Shown here: in pieces, positions 57,178 to 64,000 of the stretch
Layout of the letters: each line of letters starts with the position of its first letter
Numbering within the stretch: position 1 is the first letter of the stretch
From: Olsenella sp. KH3B4
GTDB lineage: Bacteria > Actinomycetota > Coriobacteriia > Coriobacteriales > Atopobiaceae
Length of the DNA: 64,000 bases
Assembly: GCA_900111695.1 (NCBI GenBank)
Contig: FOHD01000007.1
Span: forward strand, 62,001-126,000
Direction: 5' to 3'
Program-made: the position numbers and the translations under genes
Notes under the pieces: model-generated
What the model was told of the DNA's origin: nothing
The model's database searches: none
What the model saw: the letters and a program-made list of their open reading frames with translations, nothing else

Positions 57178-57396
57178 CTATTCCCCAAAGAGCCTGTGCG
57201 TGCGAGAGCGCATGGTGGCAGCACGCTCGCCGGTTGCTGCGGCATCTTTGCGGTACGTTCGCCCGTCAAACAGCAGCACATCGCCCTCGCGAGTGCCCGG
57301 TGGCAGCTGCGCACGGGGTACGTTGCGCATGCGGCCCAGACCCGCCTCCACAACGGCGATGCTGCCCTCAAAACGGTCCACGATGACTCGTTCCAT
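57178..57396 (-). CDS. DUF3006-family small protein
   Basis: The 72-aa protein begins MERVIVDRFEGSIAVVEAG and has RAQLPPGTREGDVLLFDG, the pattern of DUF3006. These proteins are usually encoded next to a metallo-beta-lactamase-fold protein, as here (the gene 45 bases upstream). The function is unknown; co-transcription suggests a shared role. Confidence 0.85.
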   Translation of the reverse strand: MERVIVDRFEGSIAVVEAGLGRMRNVPRAQLPPGTREGDVLLFDGRTYRKDAAATGERAATMRSRTHRLFGE

Positions 57397-57441
57397 GCGG
57401 TGCTCCTTTCTGAGTGCGCTGCCACCCAGGCGGGTTTGGCG

Positions 57442-59055
57442 CTAGGTTGGCGGGTGGCACTTCGAGCAAGGCTCGAGACCGGCGCTCTTTGCCTCGGAGA
57501 GGCTCATAGGAATTTTGCTCTTCTTGAGGTACTGGCATCCGTCTCGATGGTACTTCTTGCCGGTTTTTGTCACGTATACGGTTGGGTCAGAACCATTGCC
57601 GGTATCAGCCTGGCCCCCAGGCGACTCTGCCGCGGCCGCAGCGGAAGAGGCGCTGGTTGCCGCCGTGTCTCCGGCCACCACGGCTCCGTCCTTCTCGGTG
57701 CTGACCGAGAGGTTTGCCCCATCTGACTCGATGGTCACGGTTCCGTTGACTCCCGTTCCGTACACCGTCGTGCCCGAGAGAGCATCGAGCGCCTCTTGGG
57801 TTGGATGCCCGTAGGAGTTGCCAATGCCGTAAGAGATAACGGCATAGGTTGGGCTTAGCCTCGCCACCAGGCTCGCGTCGGTCGAAGTCTTGCTCCCGTG
57901 GTGTCCCACTTTAAGGACGTCTACGTGAGAGTTACATGCCCGCGAGATAAGGCCGGATGAAGCGTCGCCCGTGAAGAGGAAGGTGTTCTTCCCAAACGTC
58001 ACCAGCACGATGGCGGAGGCGTCGTTGAGGTCATCGAACGAGGCGCCGCTTTGCGGCCCCAGGACCTGTATCGAGTACGCATCGCTGCCGCCAATGGTCT
58101 TGCCGGCTGTCGCGCCATGCGTCTCTATGCCGCGAGACTCGATGGCATCGAGGAAGTTCTCGAAGGTCCGTGTGTTGGTGGAAGCGTCGGGCGCCCAGAT
58201 CTCGCCCACTTCGAGGGAGGAGATGACGGTGGTCAGACCGCCAATGTGGTCCTCGTGTGGATGTGTGGCAACCACGTAATCTATGCGGGAGTATCCCAAA
58301 TCCTTGATGTACGAGAGGACCTTCCCGCCAGCGTCCGTAGGGCCACCGTCTATAAGGAGGCTCTTGCCATCCGGCAGCTCGATGAACTCCGAGTCACCTT
58401 GTCCAACGTCGATGAAGTGCGCCTTGAGCGTCCCCGCAGGCTGGGGCGTAGGCTTCTTGGCGAGAGCGGCAGCCTTGAGGGAGGCTACCTCGCTGGTATC
58501 CATGTGCTTGGACATGAAGGATGCTGCGCTCTCGATGGCGGCGTCGATGTCCGCGTCGCTCATGGCGGAGAGATCGCTTGCCGAATAGGAAACCTCCGCA
58601 CGAGCGGACGCTTCGTTGTCGATGGTGACGCTCGTGCGCGAGGCGCTTTCGATGAGCGTTCCGTCAGCGGCCAGGAGGTAGTGGCTTGCGGGGGTTACGG
58701 TGTACGTTCCAGTCTCAAGGTTCTTGGCGGTATCGCTCGAGAAAGAAACCTCGATGGTTTGGGCTCCTCCGCCCTCCTTGGTCACGGTGGCCCATGCCCG
58801 GGAGCCAGTGGCGTCAAACGACTGGTCGCCGCTTGCAGTGAGTGCTAGCGTTCCCGTGTGCGTGGGCGTCACTTCTTGCGAGACCTGCGCAGGCTGGGAG
58901 TCTGGGCTAGCGTCCTGCGGGGTTACGGCTCCCGCGCTCCCTACGATGCACAGGAAGACAAAGAGCACGAGGGCAACGAACAGCCCCTTCTTCTTAAGAC
59001 CCTTGCTCTGCGTGCCTTTTGCACGCCTTGCATGCAGCGATTTTCTCGCCTTCAT
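57442..59055 (-). CDS. Exported metallo-beta-lactamase-fold hydrolase (ComEC C-domain-like) with Ada-type metal-binding tail
   Basis: The 537-aa protein has a basic N-terminus and one membrane or signal segment (about residues 23-43), so the bulk is extracellular. A Ser/Thr-rich beta region leads to the hydrolase domain with HFIDVGQGDSEFIELPDG, the metal motif THPHEDHIGG, LFTGDA and VGHHGSK, the set seen in the ComEC hydrolase domain. The last 45 residues (YHRDGCQYLKKSK, LEPCSKCHPP) form a small Cys-containing domain like that of secreted nucleases. The ATG at 59055 has GGGAG upstream. It is probably an extracellular nuclease or phosphodiesterase; the substrate is inferred. Confidence 0.85.
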   Translation of the reverse strand: MKARKSLHARRAKGTQSKGLKKKGLFVALVLFVFLCIVGSAGAVTPQDASPDSQPAQVSQEVTPTHTGTLALTASGDQSFDATGSRAWATVTKEGGGAQTIEVSFSSDTAKNLETGTYTVTPASHYLLAADGTLIESASRTSVTIDNEASARAEVSYSASDLSAMSDADIDAAIESAASFMSKHMDTSEVASLKAAALAKKPTPQPAGTLKAHFIDVGQGDSEFIELPDGKSLLIDGGPTDAGGKVLSYIKDLGYSRIDYVVATHPHEDHIGGLTTVISSLEVGEIWAPDASTNTRTFENFLDAIESRGIETHGATAGKTIGGSDAYSIQVLGPQSGASFDDLNDASAIVLVTFGKNTFLFTGDASSGLISRACNSHVDVLKVGHHGSKTSTDASLVARLSPTYAVISYGIGNSYGHPTQEALDALSGTTVYGTGVNGTVTIESDGANLSVSTEKDGAVVAGDTAATSASSAAAAAESPGGQADTGNGSDPTVYVTKTGKKYHRDGCQYLKKSKIPMSLSEAKSAGLEPCSKCHPPT

Positions 59056-59314
59056 TGGTTGTGCTCCCAACGGTCTATTGCTAACTCAGGGGTGCATTGG
59101 TTTAGGTATTTATAATCCTTCCCCAAGGGCGCGGCGGGTGTTCTGCTGACGTGAAGTTAAGGGCAATGAACGTATCGCACGCTCCGGCGAGTCTCTGTGC
59201 GTTGGGTACCGTTTACCTTAAAAGTCGGCCGTCCATCTAACATGGGCAGAGCAATGTTGTAGGATAGGGAATGAGAACGCATGTTCTACTATTTCAGCTG
59301 GGACAGGAGGGCAC

Positions 59315-60340
59315 ATGGATAGCAACCGCAACGCGGATAAGTTGCAGAGGATGGTTCCCAACGTCGAGGAGCTCGAGGTGTCAGAGCCAGAGTACATGGT
59401 GCCCCAGCAGCCAGGAAACAGCCCCTTTGGGTTGAGCAAACGGGCTCGCGTGATTGTGACGGCGGTGCTTGTAGTGCTGGCGATTGTCTCGGCATTTCCC
59501 CTAGCAACGCACTTCTCGTCACCAGAGACCTATTCCGGCGTCACCCAGACCCTCGAGGGCCAAAAGAGCACCGCTCTGGGACTTGTGGCAACTGCCACAA
59601 CGGCATCCGTTGCGGTCTCGGCAATACCAGATGACGTGGGCACGCCCATCGCCAACCAGCTGGCAGATCTCTCCGGCAAACTCGCGGTGGTCCTTGTCAT
59701 CATTTACCTCGAGAAGTTCCTCCTCACCACCTTTGGGCTTATTGCCTTTAGGTGCTTTGTTCCCGCGGGCATCGCGCTTCTGTGCCTGTGGTTGTGGCTG
59801 CGCGGGAGGTGGAGCCCCAGCCGCGTTCTGTTCGTTTGGGGCGTCAAGCTCCTGGTGGTGGCGTTGGCGCTGGCAACTCTTGTGCCGGTGAGTGCCGGTC
59901 TCACTCAAACCATAACCAACCAGTACCAGACGTCCCTTGCGGCAGAAGAGGCAAGCCAAGAGGCCAACGAGACAAGCGAGACTGTCTACGAGGACAACAC
60001 CAGCCAGGACACAGAGGAGAACCAGAACATCCTTGAGATGCTGGGGTCCGCCATTTCCAGTGGGGTTGATGCGCTTGCCTCTGGTGCCGCAGATGCTGCA
60101 AACGCGGTGGGCGAGCAGCTCAACAAGCTCATCGATGCCGTGGCGGTGAGCATCGTGACGTCGTGCCTTGTTCCTCTCGCCGTACTGCTGCTCTACCTTT
60201 GGCTCATTAAGCTCTTCACTGGCGCAGACCTTACGGGCTACGTATCTAAGGCCCAGGGCGCGGCAGGTTCTGCCGTGCGCGGAGCTGGATCAGTCACGCG
60301 GAGCGCAGCAAGGCGGCACCGCGCCTCCACATCCAACTAG
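59315..60340 (+). CDS. Uncharacterised membrane protein
   Basis: I do not recognise this 341-aa protein. A polar N-terminus is followed by a membrane segment at about residues 46-66. After an external-looking loop come three more hydrophobic segments (about 122-195), an acidic Glu/Thr-rich stretch (EEASQEANETSETVYEDN), a helical region with Ala-rich repeats, a last membrane segment (VSIVTSCLVPLAVLLLYLWLIKLF) and a basic tail (AARRHRAS). The layout suggests a membrane protein with an extracellular domain. It stands between divergent and downstream genes on its own. Confidence 0.75.
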   Translation: MDSNRNADKLQRMVPNVEELEVSEPEYMVPQQPGNSPFGLSKRARVIVTAVLVVLAIVSAFPLATHFSSPETYSGVTQTLEGQKSTALGLVATATTASVAVSAIPDDVGTPIANQLADLSGKLAVVLVIIYLEKFLLTTFGLIAFRCFVPAGIALLCLWLWLRGRWSPSRVLFVWGVKLLVVALALATLVPVSAGLTQTITNQYQTSLAAEEASQEANETSETVYEDNTSQDTEENQNILEMLGSAISSGVDALASGAADAANAVGEQLNKLIDAVAVSIVTSCLVPLAVLLLYLWLIKLFTGADLTGYVSKAQGAAGSAVRGAGSVTRSAARRHRASTSN

Positions 60341-60392
60341 GATGCCGCGGTAGAATCAACGTACCAAAGACCTCACTGCGAAAGGAACGCAG

Positions 60393-61739
60393 ATGATCGA
60401 TCGCTACACCCGTCCAGAGATGGGCCACATTTTCTCGCTGGAGAACAAGTACGCCATCTGGCAAGAGATTGAGGTCCTCGCATGCGAGGCGCAAGCCGAG
60501 TTGGGCAAGATTGGCATCACCAAGGAAGAGGCCGCGTGGATTCGCGACCACGCTGCCTTCGACAAGGAGGAGGTCGACGCCATCGAGGCCGTCACCAACC
60601 ACGACGTGATTGCCTTCCTCACGGACATGGGACGTCACATCGACGCAGATGTTCCCGAGGGAGACCCCAAGCCCAGCCGCTGGGTCCACTTTGGTATGAC
60701 CAGCTCGGACCTTGGCGACACCGCGCTTTGCTACCAGCTGGTCCAGGCTACGGACATCCTGCTCGAAGACTGCAAGAAGCTTGGCGAGATTTGCAAGCGT
60801 CGCGCCTTCGAGGAGCGCGAGACCCTCTGTGTTGGCCGCACCCACGGCATCCACGCCGAGCCCATGACCTTTGGCATGAAGTTTGGCAGCTGGGCCTGGG
60901 AGCTCAAGCGTGACTATGACCGCCTCAAGAGCGCCCGCGCCAATGTGGCGTTTGGCGCCATCTCTGGCGCGGTGGGCACATACAGCTCGATTGACCCCTT
61001 TGTCGAGGAGTACGTCTGCGAGCACCTTGGCCTGGTGCACGACCCACTCTCCACGCAGGTCATCTCACGCGACCACCACGCCTATCTTGCCGGCGTCCTT
61101 GCCACCACGGCGGCCACCTGCGAGCGCATCGCAACCGAGATCCGCAACCTCCAGCGAACCGACACCCTCGAGGTGGAGGAGCCCTTCCGCAAGGGCCAGA
61201 AGGGCAGCTCGGCTATGCCCCACAAGCGCAATCCCATTACCGCGGAGAAGGTCTGCGGCCTCTCTCGCGTGGTAAAGGCTAACGCTCAGGTTGCCTTCGA
61301 CAACGTTGCCCTGTGGCACGAGCGCGATATTTCGCACTCCTCAGCCGAGCGCGTTGCCCAGGCCGACAGCTTCATAGCGCTTGACCATATGTTCCAGTGC
61401 CTCATCCGCATTGTTGACGGCCTGGTGCTCTATCCGCAGCGCATGCTCGCCAATCTCAACAAGACGCGTGGCCTCATCTACTCCAGCAAGGTACTTCTCG
61501 CCCTTGTCGAGACGGGCATCACGCGTGAGGATGCCTACAAGATCGTGCAGGATGACGCCATGGCTACGTGGCATGAGGTGCAGGACTGCACGCCGGGTAC
61601 GTCGTTCAAGGACAAGCTTGCTGCAGACAGCCGCTGCACACTCACCGCGCAGGAGCTCGATGCCATCTTCGACCCGCAGAGCTTCCTCAAGCGCAAGGAC
61701 GTTGTCTTTGACCGCCTGGAGAAGCTCGAGTTCGAGTAG
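60393..61739 (+). CDS. purB: Adenylosuccinate lyase
   Basis: It cleaves SAICAR and adenylosuccinate in purine synthesis, releasing fumarate. The 448-aa protein opens MIDRYTRPEMGHIFSLENKY. The SAICAR-lyase-type HFGMTSSDLGDTA, the RTHGIHAEP block and the signature loop GSSAMPHKRNPI are intact. The ATG has AAAGGA upstream. It completes the AMP branch with purA on the other arm. Confidence 0.97.
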   Translation: MIDRYTRPEMGHIFSLENKYAIWQEIEVLACEAQAELGKIGITKEEAAWIRDHAAFDKEEVDAIEAVTNHDVIAFLTDMGRHIDADVPEGDPKPSRWVHFGMTSSDLGDTALCYQLVQATDILLEDCKKLGEICKRRAFEERETLCVGRTHGIHAEPMTFGMKFGSWAWELKRDYDRLKSARANVAFGAISGAVGTYSSIDPFVEEYVCEHLGLVHDPLSTQVISRDHHAYLAGVLATTAATCERIATEIRNLQRTDTLEVEEPFRKGQKGSSAMPHKRNPITAEKVCGLSRVVKANAQVAFDNVALWHERDISHSSAERVAQADSFIALDHMFQCLIRIVDGLVLYPQRMLANLNKTRGLIYSSKVLLALVETGITREDAYKIVQDDAMATWHEVQDCTPGTSFKDKLAADSRCTLTAQELDAIFDPQSFLKRKDVVFDRLEKLEFE

Positions 61740-61790
61740 GTGTCGAGACCGGCATTCCCTGCACTGCGCACGAGAAACGGGAAAGGAAAC

Positions 61791-62057
61791 ATGTTCCACT
61801 ACGACTTCAGGCCGCGAGGAGTCTGCTCGCAGGCTATCCACATTGATCTAACGGATGACGGCTCGACCATCGAAGGCGTCTCCTTTGAGGGCGGCTGCAA
61901 CGGCAACCTCAAGGCCATCGGCAAGCTGGTCAAGGGCCAGCCCGTCGACCAGATTGCCGGCACCCTTGAGGGCAACACCTGTGGTCCCCGTCGCACTTCC
62001 TGCGCCGACCAGCTGAGCCACGCCCTGCGCGAGGCCCAGGCCGCAGCGCGCGCCTAG
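61791..62057 (+). CDS. TSCPD-domain protein (TIGR03905 family)
   Basis: The 88-aa protein has the TSCPD pattern: FRPRGVCSQAIHIDL, FEGGCNGNLKAIGKLVKGQP, and RRTSCADQLSHAL, with four conserved-looking Cys (two in CNGN/TSC contexts). Similar domains occur at the C-terminus of some ribonucleotide reductases. The free-standing protein has no known function. The ATG is preceded by AAAGGAAAC. It lies between purB and the Tat lipoprotein gene and is probably co-transcribed with both. Confidence 0.85.
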   Translation: MFHYDFRPRGVCSQAIHIDLTDDGSTIEGVSFEGGCNGNLKAIGKLVKGQPVDQIAGTLEGNTCGPRRTSCADQLSHALREAQAAARA

Positions 62058-62066
62058 GGGCCTAAC

Positions 62067-63317
62067 GTGCTGGGTCACCGCCACAACACCAAGAGCGTTG
62101 CCGCGCGCCACGCGGGCATCTCTCGCCGCTCGTTCTTCAAGACCGGCGCTGCGGCGGCCTCTGCCGCCGCAACCATAGGCGTCCTTGCGGGTTGCACCAA
62201 CACTGCCGAGGACACGGCGGACACCGCCGAGCCCGTCAATGTCTCTGAGGACACGGGCACAAACATCCTCGACACCTTCACCTCGGTGGACCTGCCGTAT
62301 TCCGCCAGCAACCAGTGGACGATACCCTTGGGCAACGTTCTCCATCCGGCGGAGGGTGTGTGGCTTCCCGTTACCACGGCAGGGGCATCTGCCAACCCCA
62401 TGGTGATTGCCTCTGCCCTCTCAACCTTCTCTGGTGAGCTCAAGGAGGTTGTGACCAAGACGGTCACCGGCACTACCACCTCGGTCATCTACAGCGTGGC
62501 CTGCTCTGATTCGGTCTATGCCTGGGTCGAGCTGGACATGATTACCCGCGAGTGGAGCCTTTTTGCCTCGGCATTCTCAAACGGTGCCCTCACGGGAGAG
62601 ACCAAGACCCTCTGGCAGGCGGATTCGGATTGGGATCCAGCACCGGTTGCCTGCAGCGGCACGTCGGTCATCTGGCAAGTGCAGCCCTCTGCCTCTGGGT
62701 CGAAGACGGCCGAGAGCTCGTATTGCTACCTGTGGACGGTCGGTGCCTCTGATGCCCAGGCGGTCGTGGAGTCGCCCGGGCGCTTTGCCACCACGCCCAC
62801 CGTGTGCGGAGACTGGGTGGTTCTCGCACCCCGCGTTCGCGCAAGCGAGGGTACCTACTACGGCGTTACCGCCTACACCATCGACGACGGCCTCAAGACC
62901 AAGGTTGACCAGCTCGTGATGCCCGCCTCGGTAAAGCCGTTCCGTGCATGCCGGATGGGGGAGAAGTTCGTTGTGTCCGTCGAGGCAAACTACAGCTCGG
63001 GCGGGCTTCTCGGCAACATGGGCACCTACATTGGCTCGAGCGACGGAAGCGACTTTCTCTACCTCTCCCGCGAGCCCTTTGAGTGCGCGGCAGCAGGCAA
63101 GAACGGGGTCTACTTCATCAAGAGTCGTTCCTCGTACATTGTGGTCAACGCTAACGACCAGACCTACAGCGTTCTCTCGTCGGTCGACAGGAGCGTGGAC
63201 TACGGCGAATACCCAGCGCGTGTTGGTGAGTGCAACACCTTTGTGACGTTCTCTTCCGTCAAGGACGCCACCACCGGCTACCCCGCTTCCGTAATTGTGA
63301 GAACCTTCCCCCTATAG
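62067..63317 (+). CDS. Tat-exported lipoprotein of unknown function
   Basis: The 416-aa protein has a twin-arginine signal (SRRSFFK, Arg20-Arg21), an Ala-rich hydrophobic stretch and a lipobox ending LAGC (Cys43), so it is likely a folded, lipid-anchored extracytoplasmic protein. The rest consists of many short beta segments with repeated WV/WQ turns (YAWVELDMITREWSLF, SVIWQVQP, DWVVLAPRVR) resembling a beta-propeller. The GTG start follows the TSCPD gene by 9 bases. It precedes a two-component regulator; no link is proven. Confidence 0.85.
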   Translation: MLGHRHNTKSVAARHAGISRRSFFKTGAAAASAAATIGVLAGCTNTAEDTADTAEPVNVSEDTGTNILDTFTSVDLPYSASNQWTIPLGNVLHPAEGVWLPVTTAGASANPMVIASALSTFSGELKEVVTKTVTGTTTSVIYSVACSDSVYAWVELDMITREWSLFASAFSNGALTGETKTLWQADSDWDPAPVACSGTSVIWQVQPSASGSKTAESSYCYLWTVGASDAQAVVESPGRFATTPTVCGDWVVLAPRVRASEGTYYGVTAYTIDDGLKTKVDQLVMPASVKPFRACRMGEKFVVSVEANYSSGGLLGNMGTYIGSSDGSDFLYLSREPFECAAAGKNGVYFIKSRSSYIVVNANDQTYSVLSSVDRSVDYGEYPARVGECNTFVTFSSVKDATTGYPASVIVRTFPL

Positions 63318-63322
63318 GTTGG

Positions 63323-63370
63323 TTGGACTTTGGGCTTAGTGGGGTACACTACTATGGAACTAGTATGGAA
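63323..63370 (+). promoter_or_regulatory. Response-regulator promoter with direct repeats
   Basis: TTGGAC (63323-63328) and TACACT (63345-63350) with 16-base spacing are followed by TATGGAA at 63353-63359 and 63364-63370. The repeats start 11 bases apart, the spacing typical of OmpR/PhoB-family half-sites, so autoregulation is possible. Confidence 0.4.
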
Positions 63371-63420
63371 ACGGTGGGTTTCTCTAACCGTCGAGCGTAC
63401 CTAAGCTTAAAGGAGGCCGT

Positions 63421-64000
63421 ATGGCTTCGGACGAGAAGAAGATTCTGCTTGTTGAGGACGAGAAGGCAATTCGCGACGTCGTGGCCGCCTATCTCGACCA
63501 TGAGAACTATATCGTGCGCGGCGTTGGCGATGGTCAGAGCGCTGTCGAGGAGTTTGAGAAGCACTCGTTTGATCTCGTGATTCTCGACCTCATGCTCCCC
63601 AAGCTCTCGGGCGAGCGCGTATGCCGTGCCATCCGTGAGACCTCTAACGTGCCCATCATCATGCTCACCGCAAAGGGCGAGGTCGAGGACCGCGTGATTG
63701 GCCTTGAGCTTGGTGCCGATGACTATCTCATCAAGCCCTTCTCGCCGCGCGAGCTCATTGCCCGCGTTCGCGCACTGCTCCGTCGCGCCCACACCGAGAC
63801 CGAGCCCCAGCTTGAGGTCCTGGACTTTGGTGACCTGGTCATCGATATCTCGGGCCACAAGGTCATGGTTGAGGGCAAGGAGGTTGACCTCACGGCCTCC
63901 GAGTTCAAGCTCCTCACCACGCTCGCCCGCTATCCCGGCCGCGTCTACACCCGCATGGAGCTGGTCGAGAAGGTCCTTGGTTACGACTTCGAGGGCTACG
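63421..64000 (+). CDS. OmpR/PhoB-family response regulator (3' end outside window)
   Basis: 193 codons are visible. The receiver domain has the acidic pair Glu12-Asp13, the phospho-acceptor Asp56 (VILDLMLP), the Thr/Lys switch (LTAKG, Lys105 in LIKPFSP) and the start of a winged-helix output domain (VDLTASEFKLLTTLARYPGRVYTR). The ATG has AAGGAGG upstream. The cognate histidine kinase is probably just past the window edge. Closest families are PhoB/MtrA/RegX3-like; the stimulus is unknown. Confidence 0.95.
   Translation, partial: MASDEKKILLVEDEKAIRDVVAAYLDHENYIVRGVGDGQSAVEEFEKHSFDLVILDLMLPKLSGERVCRAIRETSNVPIIMLTAKGEVEDRVIGLELGADDYLIKPFSPRELIARVRALLRRAHTETEPQLEVLDFGDLVIDISGHKVMVEGKEVDLTASEFKLLTTLARYPGRVYTRMELVEKVLGYDFEGY

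Overview
This is a high-GC bacterial chromosome segment that spans the replication origin. Its gene content and order suggest an actinobacterium of the Coriobacteriia (Olsenella/Atopobium-like); that assignment is inference. The evidence is the block rpmH-rnpA-yidD-yidC-jag-rsmG-parA-parB beside dnaA-dnaN-recF-gyrB-gyrA, the high GC3 of most genes, and the cell-surface proteins. Genes diverge from about 31.3 kb: most genes to the left are on the minus strand and most to the right on the plus strand, as expected for leading-strand coding away from oriC.

Left arm (1-31 kb). A purine operon (purA, purD, a Nudix hydrolase, a partial gene) runs off the left edge. It is followed by dnaB and an rpsF-ssb-rpsR-DUF2232-rplI operon. 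Next come two tRNA-Ser genes, a TRIC-type membrane protein, typA, a secreted CotH-kinase protein, and an MgtA-type Mg2+ ATPase. The ATPase has a possible leader peptide, an 18-bp tandem repeat, and two copies of a long inverted-repeat element flanking it. tRNA-Ala and tRNA-Ile, a bifunctional-nuclease-family protein, gyrA, gyrB, a DciA-like gene, recF, dnaN and dnaA complete the arm.

Origin (28.2-31.6 kb). Three intergenic spacers carry repeated 9-mers of the form TTTTCAACA/TTATCAACA. The dnaA-dnaN spacer has an AT-rich stretch, a run of TAG/TAA trinucleotides and a box-like sequence in the order expected of a DnaA-trio unwinding element. DnaA's recognition-helix signature is altered (GGRSHAT instead of GGRDHTT). 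A GHKL ATPase with a C-terminal winged-helix-like domain lies between dnaA and rpmH. Three perfect parS sites precede parA.

Right arm (37-64 kb). This arm holds rlmN, ddl, a DinG-family nuclease-helicase, two WYL regulators, a membrane M28-like protein with a degenerate active site, and a large SpaA/VaFE sortase-anchored protein. Also present are tRNA-Gly, an M29 aminopeptidase, tRNA-Lys, argG-argH behind an Arg-rich upstream ORF, a secreted metallo-beta-lactamase-fold protein with a DUF3006 partner, a membrane protein, purB, a TSCPD protein and a Tat lipoprotein. The window ends inside an OmpR/PhoB-type response regulator.
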